This document shows positions 13,962 to 22,459 of a stretch of 22,728 nt of DNA, in pieces. The notes beneath the pieces were generated by a model. The model saw nothing but the letters and a program-made list of their open reading frames with translations, searched no databases and had not been told where the DNA came from. Location: positions 1 through 22,728 of the IMG/VR virus record IMGVR_UViG_3300045115_000073, one strand, 5' to 3'. Position numbers and translations under genes: made by a program. Each line of letters opens with the position of its first letter. Position 1 is the first letter of the stretch. The DNA comes from a virus.

Positions 13962-16900
13962 GCGCCGCGACCGATGACACCGTCACCCTGACGGTCCGCA
14001 TCGTCTCGCCGGACGGGACGCGGGTCATCGACCAGACGAAGCAGGAGATGCACGACCTGGCGCGGGCATCCCAGGAAGCAGCCAAGCTGCAGAAGGGCGG
14101 CGCGGAGTCCGCGACGGCGGCGTATCACCAGGAACGGGCCGAGCTGATGCGCATCCGCAAGGAGATCGAACAGGCCACCGGGGCGAACCGGCAGCAGGAG
14201 GCGGCTGCCAAGGCCGACGCGGCGGCGCAGAAGGCATTGACCGTAGACCTGCAACGCCAGGCGGCCGAGCAGCGCCTGGCTGCCGAGGCGGCGCGGGCCC
14301 AGACGGCGGCGACCCATGCACAGGCGGGCGCGGCGCGGGCCGCGGGGGCGGAGCAGCGCTTGGCTGCCGAGGCGGCGCGGGCGCAGGCGGCGGCGGGCCA
14401 TGCACAGGCGGTGGCGGCGCGGGCCGCGGGCGCGGAGCTCAAGCTGCAGTCGGCACAACAACGCGCATCCGCGTCGACGGCGGCAGAAGCGACGGCCAAA
14501 GGGGAAGGCTTCGCCGGTTTGCTCGGGCGGGTCGGACCCGCGGCCACTGCTGCCGCCATGGCGATCGGCGCCGTCATCGTGCCAGTTATGGCCCTCAAGG
14601 CCGCGTTCGAAGCCGGGTTCGGCTTCAACTCGCAGATCGAGTCGATGAAGCTCGGCATCTCGGCGATCGTCTCGGCGCAGAACACCATCACCGATAGTAA
14701 CGGCAGGCAATTGCAGGGCACGGAGAAACTGGCAGCCGCGCAAGGGGCCGTTGCCGATGTCTTCGATCGACTCAAGCAAGATGCGATCGATACCACGGCC
14801 ACGCTGCCGCAGCTCGTGTCGGCCTTCAATGCGGCATTGGCGCCCGCTACCGCCGCCCATCTCACTCTCGATCAGACGCGCCAGGTGACCGTCGGCCTGG
14901 TGCAGGCTGCCGGCGCAGTGGGAGTGCCGATGGATCAGATCCGGCAGGAGGTCCAGTCGATCCTCCGTGGCCAGATGGACAACAACACGGTCCTGAAGGA
15001 CTCGCTGAACATCTCGAACGACCAGATCAAGAGCTGGACGGCCCAGGGCACTCTGGCCAAGAACCTCCTCAAGGTCCTCGAAGACTTCATCGTCGCGGGC
15101 AAGCAGGCTGGCGAGACGTGGGAGGGCGCCACGAGCACTCTCAAGGATAATCTCATGTCTCTGGCCGGCATCTTTACTGGCGCCGCTTTCGAAACGGTCA
15201 AGGGCAAGATCCAGGAGCTCAATGCCACGGCCTTCGGCCCGGATGCCCAGCAGATGGCGGCCGAATGGGGCGTTATCTTGCAAGATGGCGTCCGCGGCGC
15301 GATTGACCTGGCGATCGGCCTCGGGAAGATCCTCCTGGCCGGTGCGGAAGAGGCCAAGAAAGCCTACATTGGCCTGAAGTTCCTCGGGACGTCGATCGGC
15401 GCCGGCGCCGCCCGACGGGATCTAAACGTCCGCGAGGAGATGATGCAGAGCCTCGCGAGTAGTCGCCATGGCCTGACGCCGATGGCACAGGCGCTCTTGA
15501 GCGGCCAGGCCTACGCGACGACGGCGGTGGGGCCGAGCGGCAATGCCTCCCAGATCACCCTACCTCGACAGGGCTTCGAAGGCGCTTTGACGACCCTTCG
15601 AAAGCGCGGCGAGATGACGCCTGAGATGGAGCGCATCGTCGATGAGATCCGCCAGGAGGCTGCCGGCATCGCCAGTGGCGAGTACGCCCGGGCGACCGGC
15701 GCCGTGTTCCAGGGCTTCGAGGATGCCGCCGAGCGGATCAAGAAGCAGCATCGCGGGTTTAACGGCAGGTTGACTCCGAACGGCATGGGCGCCCCCGCTC
15801 CAGCGGCGCGGCCGGGAGACGGGACTGGCGGTAGGGATCCCCTGGCGGAGGACTTCGAAGAACGGATCAGGCGGCAGGCCGAAGTCAACGCCCTGGCGCT
15901 CAAAGGGATCCTGGATGCCAGGGCGCTCCAGGCCAAGCTCTATGAAGAGCGGGCTGCTGCGGCCGCCAAGCAGTTCCAGGCAGAAACACAGGCCTGGATC
16001 GACCAGGACCAGATCGACGAGGCCGAGCGCGATGCCGACGGCGCCAGGGACAAGGCAGTCATCATCGATCTGGCCAAGGTCCGGGAAGCTCAAGTGGAGC
16101 GGGAGCGTGAACGGCGTCTCGCCTTGGCCGAGGAAGAAGCCCGGATCTTCAAGGATTCCAGGGATGCCGCGATCTCGGCCGGGGGGCGGCTTCTGGCCGG
16201 CGCCATCCGCGGGGGAGACAGCCTCGAAGGCGAGGGCCTGACTGACCTGATCGCCGGTGTGTTCCGGATGGCCGGACCTCTCGGGGAGGTCGTCGCCGGG
16301 GTCCTGGATGCGGCGGTCGATGCGCAGAGGCGGTTTTGGCAGGAGGAGGCCGGTCGCCGGGAGGAGGAGCACCGCCGGGCAACCGCGGTTACCGAGGCAA
16401 ATCTGAAGGCGTCCGAGGAGCTGCAAAGGGCCGCGAATGAGCTCAAGGAAAGCCAGCAGGGCCTGCGGCAACGCCTGATCGGGAAGATCCGCCAGGCAAG
16501 CCTCGAAGGCCTGTCGCCCGAAGAGCAGGACAGGCTCCGTCGCCAGATGGACATCCAGGACACCTTCGATGAGATCAAGGCCCTGGCCGGAAAGGCCGGG
16601 CTCAAGGTGCCGGGCCTGGGGATGCGGACCATTCAAGGCGGACCGCCGGCCCTGGACTCGATCCCGGGGTTCGAGTTCGTCGCGCCGCCGACCGTGATAC
16701 TCGGCCGGCCAGACCTGAGCTTCGGCCCAGGGGGGCAACCCACCGGTCTACCGCAGGGCGAACCCGCCCACGCCGCCATCCCGTTCGCACCGGGGACAGG
16801 CCCATTCGACGAGTTCGGCAGGGCGAAGGTCGACCCATACGCGCCGGAACCGGTCGCTCCGATGATCGTTTCGACGCCCGGGCCCGGCATCACCCAAGGC

Positions 16901-17176
16901 GAGGTCAACGACCTGGTGGATCTCTTGAAGTACCTGGCCGGCAGTTCCCGCGGGGGCCGGTCGGTCGACTCGCAGCTCACGCCCGGCACGACGCCGCAGA
17001 ACCCGGTCTACATGCACCTGGTCAATCCCAAGGACATCTGGGCGTCCGAGCCGCCGGGCAGCCGGTTCCGCGCCACCCGCGCCGGAACGACGCGGGCCCC
17101 GCAGCAACAGTCCGCCCCGATGAGCCTCAACGGCAACGTCCGCACGCCTAGTCGCGGTTCGGCGGTGGCCGGATGA
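13958..17176 (+). CDS. Tail tape measure protein
   Basis: The 1072-residue protein starts at GTG 13958, overlapping the chaperone extension stop (GTGA). The N-terminal ~190 residues are Ala/Gln/Glu-rich coiled coil, including two 28-residue tandem repeats (103-158). A hydrophobic segment follows at about 196-218. The middle contains tape-measure-like stretches (GFNSQIESMKLGISAIVSAQ, LVSAFNAALAPATAAHLTLDQ, then a WEGATSTLKDNLMSLAGIFTG segment). A second hydrophobic Gly/Ala-rich region lies at about 745-785, between long coiled coils (640-735, 790-870). The C-terminal ~200 residues are Pro/Gly-rich. Tape measures set tail length at about 0.15 nm per residue, predicting a tail near 160 nm. It acts with the chaperone encoded just upstream. 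No peptidase or lysozyme domain was noticed. Confidence 0.9.
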   Translation: MSAATDDTVTLTVRIVSPDGTRVIDQTKQEMHDLARASQEAAKLQKGGAESATAAYHQERAELMRIRKEIEQATGANRQQEAAAKADAAAQKALTVDLQRQAAEQRLAAEAARAQTAATHAQAGAARAAGAEQRLAAEAARAQAAAGHAQAVAARAAGAELKLQSAQQRASASTAAEATAKGEGFAGLLGRVGPAATAAAMAIGAVIVPVMALKAAFEAGFGFNSQIESMKLGISAIVSAQNTITDSNGRQLQGTEKLAAAQGAVADVFDRLKQDAIDTTATLPQLVSAFNAALAPATAAHLTLDQTRQVTVGLVQAAGAVGVPMDQIRQEVQSILRGQMDNNTVLKDSLNISNDQIKSWTAQGTLAKNLLKVLEDFIVAGKQAGETWEGATSTLKDNLMSLAGIFTGAAFETVKGKIQELNATAFGPDAQQMAAEWGVILQDGVRGAIDLAIGLGKILLAGAEEAKKAYIGLKFLGTSIGAGAARRDLNVREEMMQSLASSRHGLTPMAQALLSGQAYATTAVGPSGNASQITLPRQGFEGALTTLRKRGEMTPEMERIVDEIRQEAAGIASGEYARATGAVFQGFEDAAERIKKQHRGFNGRLTPNGMGAPAPAARPGDGTGGRDPLAEDFEERIRRQAEVNALALKGILDARALQAKLYEERAAAAAKQFQAETQAWIDQDQIDEAERDADGARDKAVIIDLAKVREAQVERERERRLALAEEEARIFKDSRDAAISAGGRLLAGAIRGGDSLEGEGLTDLIAGVFRMAGPLGEVVAGVLDAAVDAQRRFWQEEAGRREEEHRRATAVTEANLKASEELQRAANELKESQQGLRQRLIGKIRQASLEGLSPEEQDRLRRQMDIQDTFDEIKALAGKAGLKVPGLGMRTIQGGPPALDSIPGFEFVAPPTVILGRPDLSFGPGGQPTGLPQGEPAHAAIPFAPGTGPFDEFGRAKVDPYAPEPVAPMIVSTPGPGITQGEVNDLVDLLKYLAGSSRGGRSVDSQLTPGTTPQNPVYMHLVNPKDIWASEPPGSRFRATRAGTTRAPQQQSAPMSLNGNVRTPSRGSAVAG
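14264..14431 (+). repeat. 84-bp tandem direct repeat (two copies) in tape measure gene
   Basis: Copy 1 is at 14264-14347 and copy 2 at 14348-14431. Each encodes 28 residues beginning AEQRLAAEAARAQ and ending ARAAG, with four differences or so between copies. A decayed third start (AELKLQSAQQ) follows at 14432. Exact multiples of 84 nt keep the coiled-coil register (28 residues, four heptads). Confidence 0.85.
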
Positions 17177-19713
17177 TCACGCAGGACCGGTACGGCCGGG
17201 CGCTATCGCCCGATGCGGTCGAGCGGGCCCTGGCCGACGGGACCTTCGAGTACTCGTGGGCGATCCGCATCTACGACATGCAGGGCCTGCCCGCGACGGC
17301 GGCGGCCTGGGTTCCCTACCAGCTCGACGAGCGGTGCCTGCGCCAGGACCCGTCCAGGACGTTCCGGCTCGACGGTTCCGGGGGTTGCCACCTGCAAATC
17401 ATCGCCGACCTGCTGCCCGACGATGCGCCGATCGAGCAATACCACCGCATCGAGATCGACATGGTCATTCCCGGCTTTCCGCCGCAGGAGTGGCCCTGGT
17501 TCACCGGGCAGCTCGAGGTCATCGATACCGACGACGTCCTCGAAGACGACGGCAGCACGACGCGGACGATCGAGGTGGAGTGCCTGGACGTGCTGAAGCG
17601 GGCGGATGGCCGCTGGATCGATCGGTTCCGCGTGGTGCCGGCCAACACCACCCATGTCGATCGCCTCGTCGGCATCTGCCCGAAGCGGCGGATGAAGGTC
17701 ACGGCCGTCGTCGGGATGGCCGGCACGGAGGCCGTCCCCTTCGCCCTGTCCTACGACATCGTCAACACGATCGTCATCTCGCCGAACTCGGACATGAGCG
17801 GCGCGTACACGCGGGGCGACGCGACCAACGGCTATACGATCTCGGCGGCTGCGATCCCCGCCACGGTCACCTGGGGCTCGGCCCGCGACCCGGCCGAGCC
17901 GCGGTGGATCGAGGTGCCCGTCCCGGAGCGCTTCGGGATCCCGGTCGTGTCCGGGGTGCCCAGGTTCCTGGTCTTGCCCTACGGCCGGGAGCCCGACGAC
18001 CTGATGCAGACGGCGATCGGCGCCTATACCGCGGGGGGCAGTCCCAAGATCACCCCGTCGGACCCCACGTCATACAAGACGCTGCTCGACACGTCGCAGG
18101 GCGAGTGGCTGTCGGTGCGATCGAGCGCCACCGGCATCGTCGAGACCAAGCAGATCAACTCGGTCGACGCCGGAACGGGCGAGCTGACCCTGGCCTCGGC
18201 CTTCAGCACCATCACGCCCGCCGTGGGCGATGCCATCTGGCTGTCCACGACGGAGCTCTACCCGACCTGGCTCGGCGACTACTCCCAGGACATCATCTAC
18301 TACAAGGACTCGGCCCAGACCGTGAAGCACAAGCGGGCGGCCTTCCGCACGTTGCCGAACGCCGGCCTGGCCGTCGCCGAGTTGCCCTACGACTTCACCG
18401 GCTCCACCAGCGACAGCGTCTACTCGACGATCCAGCGCGGCAAGCTCGAGAGCGAGGATTCGAGCAGCGGCGTGGAATCCGTCGTCAAGACCCTGCTCAC
18501 GACCACCACCAGCCTGTTCTCGGGGGGCGATGTCTCGGCCACGAACTCGGGGGCCGCCATCAAGTGCATCTACGCCCACGACATGACCCTGGGCGACCTG
18601 CTCCGGCAGCTCAAGGATCGGGCCATGCCGCCGAACTCCTACATCCGGGCGACTGTCGCCGGCACCGTCACGATCGGTCCGGTCCAGCAGCAGACCTCGC
18701 CGGATTGGGTGCTGCGGTTCACGGAGTCCCTGCGGCAGAAGGCCCGCCCCGAGCCTTTCAGCGCCGTCGTCGTGATGGCCCGGGACCGCGAGGAGAACCG
18801 CGCTGCCGTCTGGTACAACCACGCCCTGACCAGCAACGTCACGAACCCGACGCGGGTGATCGACGGTGACACGCAACTGCCGGCGACCCAGACGGCCGCG
18901 GGATCGCCCATCAAGGTCGGCTTCCGGATTCCCGCCCCGACGCCCACCGAGACCTACCCGAACATCAAGCAGATCGAGGTGACGGGCACAGGCGTGCTGA
19001 CGATTTACGGGGTCCAGGATCCCGAGGGCTCGGCCGCCACGAAGTACCCCCAGGCCCTGGTCCGGCTGGTCGTCGGCGGCGCCCAGGGCGCCAACGCGAC
19101 GACCGGGACGCTCACGATCTCGCCCGAGGACCTGCTGCCGCTGCTGGTCTCGACGAAGGCCACCGACGTCATTTTCCAGATGGATGAGCTGGACACGTCG
19201 GGGACCGTGGCGCCGGCCATCACCGAGATCAAGATCATCGTCAAGAACATGATGGCCTGGCGGGCGGCGCTCACCGACGGAGCGTCCGGGATGCCGACAG
19301 GGTGGCAGCCGGCCGACGCGACCCAGTTCGGCACCATCTGGGCCCAGCCGGACTCGACCAAGCTCGAGTCGTACCGCTTCGCGCCGCAGAGCTACGCACA
19401 GCGTGTCCTGGTGTTCTGGTCCGGCGGCAGCAGGTCCGGCCAGAAGCACCGGACCAAGACCCTGGAGCTCGACGGCATCTCGCAGCAGGACGCCCGCGAC
19501 ATCGCCGAGTCTTACCTCGACGAGGAGGTCCGGGTGGCCACGCAGTACGAGGTGACGGGGTTCATCCCGCCCTGGGCCGAGCCGGCCGACACGGTTCAGG
19601 TCTACGCGCCGCCAGGGCGCAGCTTCCGCGACGGCAAGGGCGTCAAGAATCTCTTCCTCTGGGAGTTCGGCGGCGATGCCTACGGCTCCCTCACCTTGGT
19701 GGACTACAGCTGA
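17173..19713 (+). CDS. Large tail tip / baseplate hub-like protein
   Basis: The 846-residue protein starts at ATG 17173 (ATGA overlap with the tape measure). It directly follows the tape measure and precedes a Dit-like protein, so it belongs to the tail tip complex. Visible parts are an N-terminal YSWAIRIYDMQG and GQLEVIDTDDVLEDDGSTTRT region of the sort found in hub domains, then a long insert (about 180-560). A late segment (about 760-846: RTKTLELDGISQQDARDIAESYL, VRVATQYEVTGFIPPWAEPADTV, then NLFLWEFGGDAYGSLTLVDYS) resembles hub protein C-termini, where the substrate-like frame returns to a tube-like beta domain. No peptidase, lysozyme or CW motif is seen. The hub call is inference from position and pattern, and the central region is unassigned. 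Confidence 0.65.
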   Translation: MITQDRYGRALSPDAVERALADGTFEYSWAIRIYDMQGLPATAAAWVPYQLDERCLRQDPSRTFRLDGSGGCHLQIIADLLPDDAPIEQYHRIEIDMVIPGFPPQEWPWFTGQLEVIDTDDVLEDDGSTTRTIEVECLDVLKRADGRWIDRFRVVPANTTHVDRLVGICPKRRMKVTAVVGMAGTEAVPFALSYDIVNTIVISPNSDMSGAYTRGDATNGYTISAAAIPATVTWGSARDPAEPRWIEVPVPERFGIPVVSGVPRFLVLPYGREPDDLMQTAIGAYTAGGSPKITPSDPTSYKTLLDTSQGEWLSVRSSATGIVETKQINSVDAGTGELTLASAFSTITPAVGDAIWLSTTELYPTWLGDYSQDIIYYKDSAQTVKHKRAAFRTLPNAGLAVAELPYDFTGSTSDSVYSTIQRGKLESEDSSSGVESVVKTLLTTTTSLFSGGDVSATNSGAAIKCIYAHDMTLGDLLRQLKDRAMPPNSYIRATVAGTVTIGPVQQQTSPDWVLRFTESLRQKARPEPFSAVVVMARDREENRAAVWYNHALTSNVTNPTRVIDGDTQLPATQTAAGSPIKVGFRIPAPTPTETYPNIKQIEVTGTGVLTIYGVQDPEGSAATKYPQALVRLVVGGAQGANATTGTLTISPEDLLPLLVSTKATDVIFQMDELDTSGTVAPAITEIKIIVKNMMAWRAALTDGASGMPTGWQPADATQFGTIWAQPDSTKLESYRFAPQSYAQRVLVFWSGGSRSGQKHRTKTLELDGISQQDARDIAESYLDEEVRVATQYEVTGFIPPWAEPADTVQVYAPPGRSFRDGKGVKNLFLWEFGGDAYGSLTLVDYS

Positions 19714-22286
19714 TGACCGAGCCTGCCATCACCATCAACGGCGTCCGGGTCAACGACGACCTCTACTATGCGATCGACTGGCAGAAGAGCCGGGGCCTCT
19801 TCTCGCCCGCGATGCGCAAGCGCGCTACGTCGCGGCCGACCGTCGACGGCGACGTGGTCAACGTCCCGGGCGTCCGGGCCTACAACCCCCGGACCATCTC
19901 CTTGGCGATCGAGGCCATCAACTGCAGCAGCTTCACCGCGGTGCGCGAGTCGATGGCCCGCCTGGCGAAAGCTATCTCGACCCGGCCGGCGCTCCTCGAG
20001 ATCGGATCGCTCCGGTGCCGGGCCAACTTCTACCTTGTGGAAGAGGTCGACGACCCCGAGAAGACGCTCCCGGACCGCGCCTGGTGCACGATCGAGGGCG
20101 AGGCAATCCCGGGCACTTGGGACGCTGCCGCCGGGTACATGGTCGGCCGCGACCAGGGCATCCCGGTCGCCGACGATCGCCTGGACCGCGCCGAGCTGAA
20201 GATGACCGACATCACCGGCAATGGGCGCGTCTTCAGCTTCACGAACCCCGGCACGGCGCCGACCGAGCTGGCGCTGATGCTCTCGGTATCGCCGGTGCCG
20301 GCCGACCTGAACATCTGGGTCCGATGCACCCACCCCGACGCACCGGTGCGGGTGAAGGCGCAGTTCGACGCGGCCGGCGTGCTCTACCTGCCGCCGTCCA
20401 AGGGGCTCATCCTGCCGGCCGACACGACGGCCGTCTTCCGGCTAGAGAAGGATGACGGGTCGCTCCAGAGCGCCGGGACGTTCAAGGCGGCGATCGTCGG
20501 ATCGGCCATGCGGTGGCGGTTCGTGGGGAACGACGGCGATCGATTCGGGGATGGGCCTATGCTGGGGTTCTACCGGCGGGGATCGGCCTACGCCTACACG
20601 GGGATCAACTCTCATCCCGCAAGCCCCGACATGGCCGCCCGAATAGGCCTGCCGAACGGTGCCGCCACCTTCGCTGCAGGGACGGTGGGTCTTGTCCTGG
20701 AGCAAGCCTCGACCAACACCCTGACCTCTAACCAGTCGACGGCCACGGATGCACTGGGTAACACGACCGGTTTCTTCGAGGCCGATGGGACGATCCTCTA
20801 CGCAGGCTCTACCCTCACGTCAGACGGCACGCAGTACCTCCAGGGCACGAAGTCGATCAAGGCCGTTACGACGGGTGCTACAGAGCGTCAGGGGTGGGGG
20901 ATCGAGATCACCTCGGCGGCCGCTAACACCAGGTACACGGCCGGGCTCTGGGTTCTGGGCACGGCAGGTGTGACACTCCGGCTGCAAATGCGGGATGCCA
21001 CCAACGGCGTGAATAGCACCGACACCCAGCTACTCATGACTGGGGCCTGGCAGTTCATCCAGAACTCGATCACGACCGGTGCCAACCCGGTCACAAGCCT
21101 GCTGATTGGACTTTGCACGACTACCGCGGTCGGCACGACGTTCTACGCCGACTTGATCAAGTGCGAGGCCGGGCCGTTCGCCACTTCCTGGACCGATGGC
21201 GGCGTCACCCGCAACGCGGACTACTGCGCCCTAGCCCTCTCCCATAACTACATCGACTACAGCGAGGCGTTCGACAACGCGGCGTGGGTCAAGGACATCG
21301 GCAATCTCACCATCACGCGTGCATCGGTTGCGGGTCCCAGCGGGGTCGCAACGGGCAGCAAGGTCGAGAAGACGGCGTCAGCGAATGGCCGCATGTACCG
21401 AGCCGTTGCCGCCTGGCCTCACGACAAGGCCACCTTTGTCATCAAAGCCAAGGCCGGCACCCTAGGCACGATATCTCTTGGCATCTACGACACCACGCTG
21501 GGATCGTGGTTAGTCAACCCGGCCACGGCCGCCAACCAATTTGGGCTGTCGTCTTCCTTCGAGACCCTCTCTGTCGTCGCGGCCGTGACCCCTGGCCACG
21601 ACTTGGCCTTCTATTACTACGTCGATCCGCCGGCCACGGCCAACGCCGGCTACATCTATGTCACGGCTGCCCAGGCGAACGAGGGCTCGATGCCGGTTCC
21701 ATACGTGTACACCGCGGGCAGCGCCGTACCATTCCCGAGTTGTGGCTTTGACTTCCCTGGCGGGTTCGGCCAGAACATCGTCATTGAGTTCGACTACGTC
21801 CCACCATGCAACGCGACGCCTTCAGGGCTGGGCTTCTGCCTGATAGGGGACATCGCCGACGTCGCTCTTGCAAATCTGACTCTGATACGACGAGGGGCCA
21901 TCCCGGCAACGCAGGAATACATCGACTTCGTCAATCTCCATAACGGTTCCACTGGGGTGGATGCTGCAGGTCAGTATCGCTCGACCGTATGGACCGCCCT
22001 GCTCGACGGGGCAAAGCGCACTATCAAGCTGGTCCGTGTGAACTACCTCATCGGAACTACCCGGTATATGTATGCGCGATGGTATGTGAACGGCACCCTG
22101 GTCAGTTCGGACGTGAATGTAGCTTCGGCCCACGGCGCTACCAAGTGGGTCGTGCCCGAGCGACTCTGGCTATCAAAGGGGAGCACATACGGAACGATCC
22201 GTGCGGCCGGCAACGGCAACCCGCTTGTTCGGGCCCCGCAGTTCGGCTCGGATATCCCTTCGGGGGCCGTTCCCGAGCCGGCGTAG
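19713..22286 (+). CDS. Dit-like distal tail protein fused to carbohydrate-binding-type receptor-binding domains
   Basis: The 857-residue protein starts at ATG 19713, one base overlap with the hub stop. Residues 1-135 (INGVRVNDDLYYAIDWQKSRGLF, YNPRTISLAIEAINC, then ALLEIGSLRCRANFYLVEEV) have the strand pattern of the distal tail N-domain. A second beta domain follows (about 170-270). From about 325 on there are three jelly-roll-like blocks. The first (about 330-490) is built from QYLQGTKSIKAVTT, GLWVLGTAG and QFIQNSITTG strands. The second opens NYIDYSEAFDNAAW (about 513-670), a common phage binding-module start. The third is concanavalin-like (about 680-855, opening NIVIEFDYVP). These probably contact host surface glycans. 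Codon usage changes near 20565, with fewer G/C third positions, suggesting that the receptor-binding part was acquired separately. Confidence 0.72.
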   Translation: MTEPAITINGVRVNDDLYYAIDWQKSRGLFSPAMRKRATSRPTVDGDVVNVPGVRAYNPRTISLAIEAINCSSFTAVRESMARLAKAISTRPALLEIGSLRCRANFYLVEEVDDPEKTLPDRAWCTIEGEAIPGTWDAAAGYMVGRDQGIPVADDRLDRAELKMTDITGNGRVFSFTNPGTAPTELALMLSVSPVPADLNIWVRCTHPDAPVRVKAQFDAAGVLYLPPSKGLILPADTTAVFRLEKDDGSLQSAGTFKAAIVGSAMRWRFVGNDGDRFGDGPMLGFYRRGSAYAYTGINSHPASPDMAARIGLPNGAATFAAGTVGLVLEQASTNTLTSNQSTATDALGNTTGFFEADGTILYAGSTLTSDGTQYLQGTKSIKAVTTGATERQGWGIEITSAAANTRYTAGLWVLGTAGVTLRLQMRDATNGVNSTDTQLLMTGAWQFIQNSITTGANPVTSLLIGLCTTTAVGTTFYADLIKCEAGPFATSWTDGGVTRNADYCALALSHNYIDYSEAFDNAAWVKDIGNLTITRASVAGPSGVATGSKVEKTASANGRMYRAVAAWPHDKATFVIKAKAGTLGTISLGIYDTTLGSWLVNPATAANQFGLSSSFETLSVVAAVTPGHDLAFYYYVDPPATANAGYIYVTAAQANEGSMPVPYVYTAGSAVPFPSCGFDFPGGFGQNIVIEFDYVPPCNATPSGLGFCLIGDIADVALANLTLIRRGAIPATQEYIDFVNLHNGSTGVDAAGQYRSTVWTALLDGAKRTIKLVRVNYLIGTTRYMYARWYVNGTLVSSDVNVASAHGATKWVVPERLWLSKGSTYGTIRAAGNGNPLVRAPQFGSDIPSGAVPEPA

Positions 22287-22373
22287 CCTGACCTGCATAC
22301 TATGACACGGATATACAACAACATCGGAGCAAACCAGTTCTTGAAATAAATGCAAACGTGCTGTCGCGCTACA
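22287..22373 (+). other. Phage right-end DNA, AT-richer, with two GCAAAC repeats
   Basis: There is no gene in this stretch. It is markedly richer in A and T than the rest of the window. GCAAAC occurs at 22329-22334 and 22352-22357, 23 bp apart, about two helical turns, recalling the roughly 22-bp spaced transposase sites at Mu ends. The inner end ...CTACA (TGTAG read inward on the other strand) has the TG/CA terminus of transposable phages. The transposase-site assignment is inference. Confidence 0.5.
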
Positions 22374-22378
22374 ACCAG
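22374..22378. other. Predicted right target-site duplication and phage/host junction (attR)
   Basis: If phage DNA ends at CA 22372-22373, the next five host bases are ACCAG. Transposable Mu-like phages generate 5-bp duplications, so the same five bases should flank the left end outside the window. The boundary is inferred from where the motB reading frame stops resembling MotB. Confidence 0.5.
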
Positions 22379-22453
22379 CCAGCGGTCGCGGTCGGTCGAG
22401 GCGGGGTCTTCCTCGCCCTCGCGCTGCAGCCGCCACTCCCTCCCCGGCGCCAT
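22374..22453 (-). pseudogene. motB: motB, 5' fragment interrupted by prophage
   Basis: The ATG at 22453 (- strand) lies 6 bases after the motA stop, preceded by GAGG within the end of motA. It reads MAPGREWRLQREGEEDPAS, then TDRDRWLV, after which the sequence becomes unrelated (phage DNA). MotB proteins begin with a short charged N-terminus ending in a conserved RWLVSYAD-type motif just before the single transmembrane helix. Here only the first 26 codons plus two bases remain. All of the membrane helix, plug and peptidoglycan-binding OmpA-like domain are missing from this side and should continue beyond the left phage end. MotB identity rests on a short match plus adjacency to motA. Confidence 0.65.
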
Positions 22454-22459
22454 CGGCGG

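Larger units (their letters stand above)
1..22373 (+). mobile_element. Mu-like transposable prophage, late region and right end (left part outside window)
   Basis: A continuous + strand run of phage genes follows the Mu order: endolysin, gp25/26-like, gp27-like small terminase, gp28-like large terminase, gp29-like portal, MuF, gpG, gpI protease/scaffold, capsid, gp36-like and gp37-like. A non-contractile tail module follows. The right limit is placed at 22373 because motA and the first codons of motB lie directly beyond it, on the - strand. The DNA there ends in CA (TG when read inward), the usual terminus of transposable phages. Transposase, repressor and left end are not in the window. Membership in the transposable group is inferred from gene families and the junction. 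The right boundary could be off by a few bases. Confidence 0.85.

Noticed and set aside
17256-18869. 537-codon + strand frame inside the hub gene
   Set aside because: Arg/Gly/Pro-rich shadow; the hub frame has natural composition and flanking overlaps.
22043-22453. 136-codon - strand frame as a complete gene
   Set aside because: It is a fusion of the motB start with antisense phage sequence; only the first 26 codons fit MotB.
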